Source: Amoebidium appalachense
Lineage: Eukaryota; Ichthyosporea
Direction: 5' to 3'
Assembly: GCA_963693365.1 (NCBI GenBank)
Contig: CAVNZM010000011.1
Coordinates: forward strand, 620,001 to 684,000
DNA length: 64,000 bases
This document shows positions 14,701-28,273 of this stretch, piece by piece. Under the pieces are notes generated by a model. It was given only the letters and a program-made list of their open reading frames with translations, was not told where the DNA came from and searched no databases. Numbering within the stretch: the stretch's first letter is position 1; the number at the start of each line of letters is the position of its first letter. The position numbers and the translations under genes are program-made.

Positions 14701-15585
14701 TGTTGTTGCTGAATTCACGCAACACAGACTATGTGGGCCATGTTCTTGAGCGCATTGGCCCATGCACTCCATGCCAGTCACATATGCACCCCACACCCTG
14801 TGTTTGTGCCAGACTAACAGGGGCACACACAGGACGACAACTACACGTTCCACGTCATCAAGCAGAGCATCGAGACCATCATCCCCCCCCTCCTTCACAC
14901 CCACGGCCGCCCAGACAGCCCCGACACTATCAACACGGTGCTGGAGGTCATCAAGGTAGGAAAATAGGTGGTGGTGTGTTTGGGGGGGGGAGGGGGTGGG
15001 GGGGAACGGAGTATGTACATGATGGGTGCTTTGCTGGGTGACTGGAAAGGGTAAGCAGTGTGTCGTGTTTTGCCTGGTCCTGTGGGCACATGCACGTGGC
15101 ACTCTGTTTGCGGTGGCACGTCAGGTCCTTCCTTAACCTGTTTCTCTGTGTTAGCTCTAGTGTGCATGTGGAATGGATCCCCCCCTCCTCCAACCCCCCA
15201 ACCCACACATACACCATGCTCACCACGGGTATCTCTGCAGACGTTTGTGGGTGCATTCCAGCACATTCCACAGCACCGTCGGCAGCCGCTGTACTCGCAT
15301 CTTGTGACGGTGCTGGGCCCTGGGCCCTACCTGGGCCCCTGTGTCATGCTGCTGCTGGCTAGACTGGCCAGGCACAAGGCAGAGGACACGGAGCAGTCCA
15401 CACAGATAGACGGTGCGTGTGTGTCTGCATCGAGTAGAGAAGAGGGGGGGGAGAGGGGGAGGAGGAGGGGGCGAGGGGGAGGGGGGAGGGGGGGGGGTCC
15501 CTTGTGTGGGTAAGTGCATGCACGAAACCCGGAAGATTCATGGTTGTGTACGTGGTTTCCTTTCTTTCTTCTTCTTCTTCTTTTT

Positions 15586-15617
<32 letters not shown>

Positions 15618-17425
15618 TGCACCTTGATGGGTTTGGGCTTTGAAGTGTCCACCCAGTGCCCACATGGGCCGTTTGTGGCAGCAAGGATGCAATGCAACCA
15701 CAGTGTGTGGCGTGCGTCTAACCCCACCATGGCCCATACAGAGGATGTGGAGGGCACGACCATGCCACTGGCCGAGTTCTGCCTGACTTTGAGTCAATCG
15801 TTTGCCGTCGAGGACCAGCTGTCGGCCCTGATTGCCACCGCTACCACCGTGGCTGAGCTGCCAAACACAAAGCCAAGTAAAGCAACCCCTCCCCCCCCCC
15901 CCCCCCCCCCCCCCCAACAATCCCCCCACAATCCGAACACACGAACATACTCGCATGGAAAGGTTGATTGGGGGAAGAGGGACAGGCGACAAAGGAGATG
16001 TTTTCATGGGTTACAGTCATGGGCTCTGATGGGTGGGCATGCAGATGCCTCAGAGACTTGGGCCCCTGTGGCAAACAGACCCAAGTGGTCGGCCCATGAT
16101 TGCAGTGTGGTCTACAGCACACAGTAGCTGCAATGCTAAGCCCATAGCGCCCTTCTGGCTGCCAGCCTTGTGTTGTTCCGATACTCCCCCAAACACCTGG
16201 TTTTTTATGGTTTTTTTTTTTTTTTGTCTCTAACCAACCCCCTCTCCCCCACTCCCCCCCCCCCCCCCCCCCCCCCCCCCCAAAGGTGCCAAGGAGGAGA
16301 AGCACCTATCACTATCGCCCATCACCAGGGGAGTGTTTGATCTGCGGGGGCAGGGAGACAAGGCGCTGCGGCGGTTCAAGCAGGCCTGCCTGGACTTTGT
16401 GGGGGCGGCGCTGTGTGCCCGGCCATTTGTGGTGGCCGCACACAAGAGGGAGAGGGACCAGCACGGCCCACAGCTGCTGCAGGTGCGTGCAGGGTGGGCA
16501 TGACTGCCTGCAATGGGTTGGTCTCTGGCTGGCGCGGCCATCTCTCTTATGTATTATGGTGAAAGGAAAGGGTCTTTTGAGAAACAAGGAAAGGGTCTTT
16601 CGTTTCTCAAAGTATTGAGGTTCAGCAAATCGAATCATGTGATTCGTTGTTTCTAAAGTTAGCCCATTGTTTAGTGATTGCAGATCTTTGATTGGTTAAT
16701 GGTGTCTTTAGTTGCGTTAAAATTGAGAAATTGATAAGGAGGTTTTGAGGATTGATTGCGGTTCTGATAAGAAATTAAATTTGAACCAATCACATATCCG
16801 AAATTATCGTTTAAACTCTCTAACAGTAAAAAGGCACCAATTACACGATTCCGTTTGCGAACCCAAAAAGCCTTTCAGGAACGGAAAGACCCACAGGCGG
16901 ACCAAGGATCTGTAGCTGCTGGTCCTGGCTATCTGATTGGTTGCTGCTATGGGTCCTGGCTGTCCGATTGGTTGCTGCTATGAGTCCTGGGCTGCTATGA
17001 GTCCTGTCTATCTAATTTGTTGCTGCTATGGGTCCTGGCTACCTGACTGGTTGCTGCTATGGGTTTTGGCTACCTGATTGGTTGCTGCTATGTGTCCTGT
17101 CTATCTGATTGGTTGCTGCTATGGGCCATGGCCACCTGATTGGTTGCTGATATTTATTCTTTCTACCCGAATGGTTGCTCACACCTACCCTCCCAGGAGC
17201 AGTACCGGCGGCTGCTTGAGCATCTGCTTGCGGTGGTGCGGTCTGTGGCCACGCACATGGCCAGACTGGCCACAGACACAAAGCAGCCCTCAGTACGTAT
17301 CCCAGCCCCTCACCTGCATGTGTGCACCGCTTGGTTTGGGCTAGGTCTGGATGCAACTTGTTGTGGCTGTTGTTTGGTCTCGTCCTGCGAGATAGTTGTA
17401 TATTCCCCCCCCACCCGTCCCCCCA

Positions 17426-17457
<32 letters not shown>

Positions 17458-17939
17458 AGACACAGTTTTCTTGGAGAGGGTACACTCTTTTTATCTCTCC
17501 CCCCCCCCCCCCCCCCCCCCCCCCCTCCCCCCCCCCCTCCCCCCCCCCCCCTCCCCCCCTCCCCCCCCCCCCCCCCCCCCCCGGGTATTCATGTGTGTGC
17601 AGTTTGATGTGCTATTTTCTTTTATAGTGCTGTTACCATTTATGATGATTTGAAGTGCTTCTACCCATGTAGTGGGACACAATTCTTGCTGGTGGCCGTG
17701 GGCTGTAAACTGACATCGCGTGCAGGGGCGGGGGCAGGGCAGTGTATGGCGCAGCATGCAGGAGAGTGCCTATGCAGCCATCGACCACCTCAACAGTCTG
17801 CTGCCCCTCGATGCATTTGTGGGTGTCATCGGCCAGCTGGTGCGCCACACAGACAGGTGCGTGGGTGGGTGGGTGGTGGTGGTCGTGGTGGTGGTCGTGG
17901 TCGTGGTCGTGGTTGGAAGGGGAGGGAGGAGGGGGCTGG

Positions 17940-17985
<46 letters not shown>

Positions 17986-18003
17986 GGGGGGGGGGGGGGG
18001 GGG

Positions 18004-18045
<42 letters not shown>

Positions 18046-18138
18046 GGGGGGGTAGATGGGTGGCGCCTGCGGCAGAGATGTGGTGGGTGCATGTGGGTAT
18101 GATGGCGGCATTGGGTGGCTGCACAATGTATGTATGAT

Positions 18139-18170
<32 letters not shown>

Positions 18171-19184
18171 ATGGTGTTTTCAGGTGGCTACGTGTGTTTG
18201 CATGGTAGGGCCCAGGGCTGGGCACGACTAACAACATGGTGTTGCAGTGGCATCCGGCACAAGGCTTTGGTGCTGTTCAACAGCAAGCTGGAGGAACAGA
18301 GGGAGTCCCTGTCCCCGGCAGAGGTGGCCCTGTTTGTCAGGATGGCTGCAAGCCTGGTCGACATCATTGCCCAGCCAGACACGTACGTGGCCCTATACAT
18401 GGGGAGTAGACGGTGCATGCGCAAACTATTTTTTGTGTGTGCCGGGTGCACCGGGGGGAAGGGGGGGGGGGGGGGAGGGGGGGGGGGGGCTTGGCGCGTA
18501 GCATGTGGAAGCAAGTGTGTGGCATAGTAAGTCAACCCTTTAGTTTCTCCTGTTGCCACCGCATGATAATAAGTTTGCACGCGTACTCATTTGAAGTAGT
18601 GCCCACACTCATATCTCGACCACCACAGAGACGACCAATCAGCAGTGGCCAAGCAGACAGCACTTCTAAATTTGGAAATTCTGGCACGCAACTTTGGTGG
18701 GGCGCACCCCAAGCCCTTCACACGTGCCGTGGCCTCTGTTGTAGATGCGTCGGTGCTGGGCCCCTCAACCAACCCTCATGTGCGGGCCAGTGGGCTGGTG
18801 TGCCTGGCCACCCTTGTGGGGTCATTGGGCCCCCGCATGGTGCCCAACCTGCCCAAATTCATGGGCCCACTCATTCAGATGGTGCAGGATGGCCTCGATG
18901 CAAATGGTATTTTACCCCCCCCTCCCCCCTTGTGTGCTTGAGATGATGCTTTGCCTGAGTCTCCCTTTTGATGCTGCCATGCCATAACACCAGGGAATGT
19001 CAGGCTAGTGTGTTTGAGGCATGTTTAGAACTGGTGTCCTTTCTCCTATTTGGGCCCCTATTGTTTCTCTCGTCTTTATCTGTCTCTGTAGTTTCATGTG
19101 TACCAGGTACTAACTATGTTTTCCTATACTCTCCCTTTCCCAGTGTCAATCACACACATGCACACATGTGACATGCGAGCATAT

Positions 19185-19225
<41 letters not shown>

Positions 19226-20533
19226 CTTCACGACCACCAGTGTTCTGCACCTGCACAGTGCCCTGACGGCCCTTTTGGCCTGCTGCGAGCACCTGCCCCA
19301 GTTCCTTGCGCCCTACCTGCCATCCCTCATCCACGTCGCCACACATCCAATGTTCACAGACCCCCGCCAAGTGCCAAAGGGTAAACCCCCCCCCCCCCCC
19401 TCGCACCCCCCACACCAAAACAAAAACAAAAGAAAAACAAATAATGCACTGATAGAGCAAGAATTCAAGGTATTTGGGCGTAGGAGGAAGTCAAGATAGT
19501 GCCTACCGGGTTTGGGTGCAATATCGAACAGTGGGCAGGGGTGTTTCGTCTACTGAAGATCTACAAAAGAATCCCCCCCCCCCCCCCCCCCCCCCCCTCT
19601 TGCCCCTTCCGCCCTTTTCTCCCCGGTGGCCCACTCATGCACAAGCGAGGCAGCAAATGGGTTTGCGCTTGCAAGATGAAAAGTTGAAACTTGCACACTG
19701 TGGATGACTTTCCTATTCATGAGAAAGGCTTTACATAAATTGCATATTCTGTGGCTGTGGAAAATATGTCTTGTGTTGTCCGTCATGGATGTGTGCTTGT
19801 GCTAATTAACGTCCTCTACCCCCCCTTCACCCACCCACCCACCCTTCTGCCCACTGACCACATGCACTGCAGAGGCCACTGCGCCCGGGCGTAAGGCCCA
19901 GCTTGCCGGCATGGCCACCAAGGCAGAGTCGATCCGGGCTGCCCTGTCTACCCGGGTCGCACCCCGGCTGCTGCTGCCTGCCCTGTATGGGGCATGGGCA
20001 CAATGGGCCGGGTCAGGCCCGACCCGGGATGTTAGCGGGCCGCTGGTGGCCGTGCTGGACATGCTTGCTGGGGCCATCGGCACTGCTGATAGGCCCACAG
20101 TCACCACACACCTCAAGGTGGGTGGGCGGGTGAATGGGCCTGTGCATGAGATAGCCCCACATGGATGTGGTAGGCAAGATTGTACGAGATAGTTTGCATG
20201 TGGCTTGTATTAGATGCAGGCCCATATGTGTGCACACATGCAGTGGGTTGGCCCTGCTTATCACGGCACTGTGTGTGGCCACACACTGACACTATACCCC
20301 CCAGGGCATCTACAAGTTCCTGCTGGACTCCTTCGAGTACCGTGGTCTGGCCTGGGCCAAGGACGGTAGGTCCACAACACTGCCCACACACCACAATTAT
20401 GCACATCACAGCCGCAGGCCCATCGTGTATGAAGGCCAAACTGCTCCCTCCCCCCTCCCCCCCCCCCCCCCCCCCCCCATCCTTCTTCCCCCCTTCCTAC
20501 TACCTCTTCCTCACTTTAGACCACCTCTAGTCC

Positions 20534-20565
<32 letters not shown>

Positions 20566-21891
20566 CGCCCACCTCCCTCCCTTTCTCCCTCCCTCTCTCC
20601 CTTTCTCCCTCCCTTTCTCCCTCTCTCTCTCCTTCTCTGACTCTATCCCCCCCCCCTCCCCCCCCCCCCCCCCCCCCCCCCCAACGCCCCCACGCCCCCC
20701 CTCCCCAGCCACCCCCCCCACATGCTGACCTGTGTGGTGCGCAGTGGGGCATGTGGAGGGCCGTGCGGTCAGCACGTTTGTTGCTTTGGTGCTAAAACTC
20801 AGTGAGACCTCCTTCAAGCCACTGTTCCTGAGGCTGGTCGACTGGCATGCCCCAGCTGATGCTGAGCTCTCCCTACCCAGGTATGGAAAGGGGCATGTGT
20901 TTGCCTATATCCGCTATGAGATTGTTGATTCATACAGCCCCCTGTCTTCAAAAAATGGTATTTTTTTTGAGGCATTTACTTTTTGACGTACACACGGAAA
21001 AGGAAGTGTGGGTTTCTGGCTTCTCCCGCGTACGACTGTTTTTCATGCTGCATATGGGGTGATGGCCGGTGGAATCAAGTCTGTGTAGGCCTGGGCTGTG
21101 TGCAGTTACGGTTCATTTGGGCAAGAGAGATAGCAACATCAGCCTTCAGATTTATGAATCCCGCACCAACTCACCCATCCTCCCCCCCCCTCCCCTCCCC
21201 CCCAAAAAGGCAACTCGTGTTCTACCGGCTCCTCGACCAGCTAGCAGGCACACTGCGCAACATCTCTGTGCCCTACTTCAAGTCCGTGGTGCGCCCTCTA
21301 GTGGCCCTCCTAGAGGCCAGCAACCAGGCCCGCATGCTGAGTGGCCGCATGGACAAAGCCAGGGAGCAGGCTGTACCCCAGCTGCTCATATGGGCCCTAG
21401 GTGCACTGCACAAGTGCTTCCTCTACGACACAGACCACGTCGTGACTAGAGTGCGTGACCCCCTCATCCCTCGGTTCGGGGGAAACTGGGTGCACTTAAG
21501 CACATTGCCTGGATCACCTCCATACCTTCATTCCTCGGTTGTGTTACACCTCGTTATGCTCCCCTTCTTGTGCTATAGTACCGTATCTTTCCACCCAAAG
21601 TTAATAACTTCTATCTGGAGCGACACAAATACGTATCAGCACACAGTAACACACCATGTCTTCACAGGAGATCTTTGACGAGGTGATGGCGCCGCTGGTT
21701 GACCAGCTTGAGAACTCTGTGGGTGGGGAGGATGTGTTTGAGGAGCGGGTGGGGTCTGTGCTGGTGCCGTGCATTGCACAGATGGCTGTGGCTGTGAGTG
21801 ACGAGGAGAAGTGGAAGAGGCTCAACCACGCGGTGCTGCTAAAGACGCGCCACGATGAGATGCAGGTGTGTGTGTACGGTTGTCCGTGTGG

Positions 21892-21922
<31 letters not shown>

Positions 21923-22254
21923 AGGATAGCGGAGGAGGATCTGTGATGTGATAGACAGTACACAAGTACGCGCACACACACACACAAAAAGAAAGCAAAC
22001 AGATGGATTGCTCTTGGTCGTGTAGGCCATCGCTGGTCTTTACATGTAGGAAGATATATGGTGGGGGGGCTGGGGCTTCAATATGTTGTTTATCCACACA
22101 ATGACGTGGGAGGCTCACACTGATTGGCTGTTGGTCAGGTGCGTGCTGCTGCGCTACGTGTGGAGAAGGAGATGTACGAGCGGCTGGGAGAGGAGTTCCT
22201 CATATTGCTGCCGGAGACTATTCCATTCCTGGCCGAGAGCATGGAGGGTACGTG

Positions 22255-22313
<59 letters not shown>

Positions 22314-22361
22314 CGTGTGTATGTGTATGGATGTGTGTGTGTCCTGTGTGTGCGTGCATGT

Positions 22362-22420
<59 letters not shown>

Positions 22421-22644
22421 GTATGTGTGTCCTTGCGTGTGTGTTTGTAAGCAATACCCTTGTGTCCGTGGTAGCGCGTTGGTTCCTCTGTGGAGCTTTG
22501 TCCGATTGTCTGCACCTATGCTAGCTGAGTGCTTGGGTACCCGGCACTCTCTCCCCTTTTTGCACCCACATTCAAACACTCACAAAAACAAGCGTCACCC
22601 CTCAAACCCCAGCTGGAAACTGGGGTTGGCATATTTTGGTGTGT

Positions 22645-22684
<40 letters not shown>

Positions 22685-22728
22685 GTGATGGTGGTGGTGG
22701 TGGGTGGGTGTGTGTGTGCGTGTGGGAA

Positions 22729-22761
<33 letters not shown>

Positions 22762-22926
22762 GGCATGTACACACTGCCTGTGCTCTTGACACCCATGGAT
22801 CCCAAGCACATGCACACACTGACTGACTGTTCTGCAGACGATGCGGTGGAGGTTGAGCAGCTGACACAGGAGGTGATAGCCACCATAGAGAAATACCTGG
22901 GTGAGAGTCTGCAGCAGTACTTTTAA
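345..22926 (+). CDS. HEATR1: U3 snoRNP protein UTP10 / HEATR1 (complete, 41 exons)
   Basis: UTP10/HEATR1 is a giant HEAT-repeat protein of the t-UTP (UTP-A) subcomplex of the small-subunit processome; in the nucleolus it supports 18S pre-rRNA processing and rDNA transcription. The order of conserved blocks follows animal HEATR1 from end to end: start MSSLADQLKKLA, then LLSPYFLLKAAQKTVEYLIR, YHETTVFVRL, TDNPQTHHHALILLAA, RVLHNIMSVFTFMGTNVMR, MAPLVDQLENSVGGE, ILLPETIPFLAESMEG and the family-typical end GESLQQYF. Spliced length is 6597 nt, or 2198 aa plus stop; human HEATR1 is about 2144 aa. All 40 introns are read as GT-AG and each junction keeps phase. A basic low-complexity insert (EEGKKKSKKKE) lies in exon 14. 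No stop or frameshift was seen. Individual exon edges are manual and a few could shift by several bases. Confidence 0.95.
4703..4803 (+). other. Terminal-exon-like segment inside UTP10 intron 7
   Basis: After an AG at 4701-4702 there is a 21-codon open stretch (DRKFHELEIEVTSTGTTKFV...) ending in TAA at 4766-4768, with AATAAA at 4798-4803. Splicing from UTP10 exon 6, which ends in phase 0 at 3786, would keep the frame; splicing from exon 7 would not. It could be an alternative last exon giving a short isoform, the last exon of another gene, or a decayed insertion. I do not recognise the peptide. Confidence 0.3.
7880..13551 (+). CDS. HEATR1: UTP10 exons 12-22 (central HEAT region)
   Basis: Exons: 7880-7937, 8290-8509, 8986-9396, 9632-9856, 10047-10194, 10481-10783, 11180-11297, 11731-12068, 12514-12609, 12898-13010, 13425-13551. 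This is the least conserved part of the family and was assigned by collinearity, open frames and phase. Exon 14 is the longest (411 nt) and encodes the KKKSKKKE insert. Exon 17 (PIASVRQAALGCVGVLTK) matches the HEAT pattern of human HEATR1 near 'EVRRAAIQCLQAL'. Three junctions needed a choice between nearby sites: the exon 12 donor (7937 rather than 7935), the exon 14 acceptor (8985/8986) and the exon 14 donor (9396 rather than 9389). The chosen sites are the ones that keep the frame open. Confidence 0.78.
13061..13160. repeat. Minisatellite in UTP10 intron 21
   Basis: About five head-to-tail copies of a unit of roughly 18-22 bp with the core CACGTGCTAGCATGCATATG. Copies differ by loss of an 'ACA'. 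The core is rich in palindromic tetramers (CACGTG, GCTAGC, GCATGC). Confidence 0.85.
13789..18382 (+). CDS. HEATR1: UTP10 exons 23-32
   Basis: Exons: 13789-13918, 14096-14270, 14416-14476, 14833-14955, 15241-15412, 15742-15876, 16286-16482, 17197-17292, 17738-17856, 18248-18382. Exons 24 and 25 hold the strongest family signature (NPQTHHHALILLAAVAQHYP and RVLHNIMSVFTFMGTN). Exon 31 (HLNSLLPLDAFVGVIGQLV) and exon 32 (RHKALVLFNSKLEEQ) match the human 'KVNALLPTETFIPVIRGLV...RRKALDLLNNKL' segment. The exon 31 acceptor is the first of two closely spaced CAGs (before 17738); the second would break the phase. Confidence 0.87.
16918..17160. repeat. Minisatellite in UTP10 intron 29
   Basis: Around seven imperfect copies of a unit of about 35 bp containing GATTGGTTGCTGCTATG followed by GGTCCTGGCTAYCT. 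Every unit has an inverted CCAAT box (ATTGG). It lies in an AT-richer part of the intron (about 16560-17160) that lacks the poly-C runs seen in other introns. Confidence 0.85.
18629..22926 (+). CDS. HEATR1: UTP10 exons 33-41 (C-terminal BP28CT region)
   Basis: Exons: 18629-18906, 19225-19380, 19873-20117, 20305-20365, 20745-20880, 21210-21450, 21668-21865, 22139-22247, 22838-22926. They cover the BP28CT domain: TALLNLEILARNFGG, ALVLKLSETSFKPLFLRLVDW, EVMAPLVDQLENSVGGE, ILLPETIPFLAESMEG and the terminal IEKYLGESLQQYF with stop TAA at 22924-22926. The exon 34 acceptor is the last CAG of a (CA)n microsatellite, and the donor of exon 40 leads at once into a long (GT)n tract. The final exon is followed by extra copies of its own 3' end (see the 79-bp repeat). 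Confidence 0.92.
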
Positions 22927-23088
22927 CGAAATTACCTGATTGGTCAAGGGTTTTAGTCCCACGATAGAGAGGTACCTGGGTGAGAGCCTGCAGCAGTACT
23001 TTTAACGAAATTACCTGATTGGTCAAGGGTTTTAGTCCCACGATAGAGAGGTACCTGGGTGAGAGCCTGCAGCAGTACTTTAACCGAA
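22880..23088 (+). repeat. 79-bp tandem duplication of the UTP10 3' coding end
   Basis: A 79-bp unit starting near 22880 recurs near 22959 and, partly, 23038 (for example GTGAGAGYCTGCAGCAGTAC at 22901, 22980 and 23059). The first copy is the real end of exon 41, with its TAA. The second also contains the sense codons and TAA, and the third diverges after the stop region (TTTAACCG). Only the first copy can be translated in the UTP10 frame. Confidence 0.93.
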
Positions 23089-24705
<1,617 letters not shown>

Positions 24706-25531
24706 CTAGAACTTATGCTCCTTGAGCCATGCTTCGATTGTCCTAAAATGGTCGCCCGGCAGCACAATCTCTGAAAATTTGATCTGCATCTTGTCTTGGG
24801 ACACACCCGTCACCTTGGAAAGGGCCTCGGCCGCCAACTGCAAATCCCAGCGTAAGAACAGGGGACCGACACATAGGGACCCGGCAAACGAACAGAGTTT
24901 GGCCATACATACAGGGACCCAGCATGAGAACAGCATATGGCCATACATACAGGGACCCAGCATGAGAACATGCATATGGCCATACATACAGGGACCCAGC
25001 ATGAGAACAGCATATGGCCATACATAAAGGGACCCAGCATGAGAACGTATCGACATATGGGCACGACCCAGGGCGTCACATATGTGTATCTAAAGTAGTC
25101 GCTTGCATATATACACCAACAATGCACAAGATTTGCACGTACATATGGGTGTGAGCTTCAGAACAGCAAAATGACAAGGCACAGAGACATTGTACACATG
25201 GGATACAACCGCCTAGTTCCATACCTCCAAAGCGGGAAAAAAGCCACACGAATGACCAGGCCCAGAGCACCCCAAAGACGTCGGCACTCATACAAAAACG
25301 CACACACGCACACACGCACACACCAGCCCGCCCGCCCGCCCGCCTGCCCGCCCACCCCCCCGCCCCCCCCGCACACACATGCACACGAAACTTCAGACAA
25401 AATGGCAACCCACGTGTTACACCGTATAAACGACAAAACTACAGCGCCGGTTCAGCTGCCACCTATACCCGTACATTCGAATCGACCCGCCATCTCCCAC
25501 CTTCTTCCCCCCCATCCCCCCTCAAACACAC

Positions 25532-25573
<42 letters not shown>

Positions 25574-26095
25574 CACACACACACATGCACACACACACAT
25601 GCACACACACACACACGGACACACAGGTACACGCAAGCACACATACACACACACAGACACAGAAACACGCACAATTCAACCACACGTGTACACACATGAA
25701 TGCACACACACACGCACAAAGGCACATGCGTACACACCCAAGCAGGCACACACGAATAAACGCAAAGACACACATACACAAACACGCACACATTGCACAT
25801 GCACTCGCAGCGACACACACATGCACGCACCCCCCCCCCCCCCCCCCCCCCCCCCCACAAAAAAAAACACCCACCACACAGGCACGCACGCAGGCACGCA
25901 CGCACGCGTAAGCACACACCACACACACGCACACACAGACAGACACAGGCACACGCACATGAAACCACACATGCACACACATGAATGCAAGCACACACAC
26001 AGAGAGCACACACACACATAGCCAAGCAGGCACACATGAATAGACACACACCCACACACACAAACACGCACACATTGCACATGCACACACAGGAA

Positions 26096-26152
<57 letters not shown>

Positions 26153-27197
26153 ACACACACCACCCACCCGCAGGTCGCCTGTGAGGTGTTTGACTTTAGT
26201 CTGGACCCTGTGACCGTCCCGTGTTGCCTTGCGGTACAGCGGCAGGTTGTTTGTGTGTGTGCGCCCCACATGAAACTGTAGTGCCACGTTGCCTCCTGTG
26301 TCCCAGTCAGCATGCAGACAATGACACATATGCAGGGAAATGCACCAGATTTGCACATCAAGAAAAGACGTGCAAAAAACTAGGTTCCCCCCTCCCCCCC
26401 CCCTCCCTCCCCACCTCCCCCTCTTCCCCCACCACCACCACCGCCGCCAACTACAAACCTGCACATACACAACTAACCACTTCTACCTCACTACGTGTGC
26501 CCTCCTCTGTCCCTTCCCCCCTCCCTTTCCCTCCGAGAAAAAGCAAGATGGGGGTGGTGGTTGGGGGGGGGCGGAGGGGGGGGAAAGGGGGGGGGGGGTG
26601 AGAAGGACAGAAGAATGGGGGTCAAGCAGGGGGGGAGATTGGGGGAGGGGGGAGGTGAGGGAGGTTGAATGTGTCATTACGTACGAAGTACAAATTAACA
26701 ACGGACGACACAATGCAGTGTGCAAATCACATAAAGAGCAAGCCTAATAAGTAGAGCTCAAGCAGGGGCAGCCCATGTCATCCACAGTACCCGAGTTTGG
26801 ACCCATTCACCCGGGGGAACGGGAGGCGCGGGGGGGGGGGGGGGGGGGGGGGGGGGGAGGGGGGGTTGAATGCGTCAAAAAGTACGAAGTACACAAGAAC
26901 AAACGGATAACACGATGCAGAATGCAAGCCATACATAAAGAGTATGCATAATAAGCAGAGCCCATCCTCAGGGGGGCCCACGTCATCCACAGTACCCGAG
27001 TTTCGACCTATTCACCTCGTTAACGAAACCCAACTCAGAACTGTTTCACTTGAACATGGGTAGGTCACCCGTGGGGGGGAAGGGGAAGGGGGTACGGCCT
27101 CATCCTGAGCAAACTGCAAGCGGCTGAGACCAGCCCTTTGTGGCACCATAGCACCATCACATACTCCTTTCTCTCCGCCCCCCCTTACCCCGTCTCC

Positions 27198-27235
<38 letters not shown>

Positions 27236-28042
27236 AACCCACAGGCACGTGCACACAAACAACAACCTTCCCAGCCCCTCCATCAATCCCCCCTCCCCTC
27301 CCCCCTCCCCCCTCCCCCCTCCTCAAAAAACAAAACAATAAATAATAAAGAAATAAACAAATAAATGGATAACCATATCACTTTAATCCACACACCAACT
27401 CACCTTTTGGTGGGAACCAGCCCGACACTGTCTCCCCCTCGCTGGGTGCTGCAGTAGACAGGCATCGTACAAGCACCGTCCGGACACAGCCCTAAAATAG
27501 AAAAAGGCATCAGATATAACCCAAAATAGAACCAACTACAAAACGGGAATGACCTGGGCCACACAGCACAATAGCCCCTCGCACGGCAATCAAGGGAGGG
27601 GAAGGAGGACAGGGGGGGGGGGGCGGAGATAGAAAAAAAACTGCACGGGCATATATCTACACCAAACAAGGAAGCATAGGGTTGTAACGATGAAACAATT
27701 GCTTCGTAGCCATGGATGAAAGTGAGGGCAAGAATGGAATGCATAAGAGTGCACCAAAGAGGACACAGTGGTAGAAGCCCAAAGGGCGAAGGAAAGAGGG
27801 AGGAGAGCACGAGAAGAGAATGGAAGTTAGAATTCGTGCACGTTACAAACTCAAGCGTAGATTCCCGCAAGAAGGGCGAGATGAATCACCACCAAAACTG
27901 GGAAGATTGGGAAAGGGGCGAAGTTTTGAAATAGGAAAAGTACAGACTAGGCCAGGACAGAGAAGCGAAGGAGAGCTGTGTAGGGGGAGGAAAAAAACGA
28001 GAAGGAGGGTAAGAAACAAAGAGAGTTAGGGGGAGAGAAAGA

Positions 28043-28084
<42 letters not shown>

Positions 28085-28189
28085 GGGGGGGGGGATGTGC
28101 AAGTGAAATAGAGAAAGAAAAGGAGACGCGGGGGGAGGGGGGGGAGAGAGACAGTGAGAGACAAGAGATGGAGATGGAGATGGGGCGGG

Positions 28190-28273
<84 letters not shown>

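Noticed and set aside
24876-25050. CRISPR-like array
   Set aside because: The 38-bp units are contiguous and nearly identical with no unique spacers, and the locus is a eukaryotic intron.
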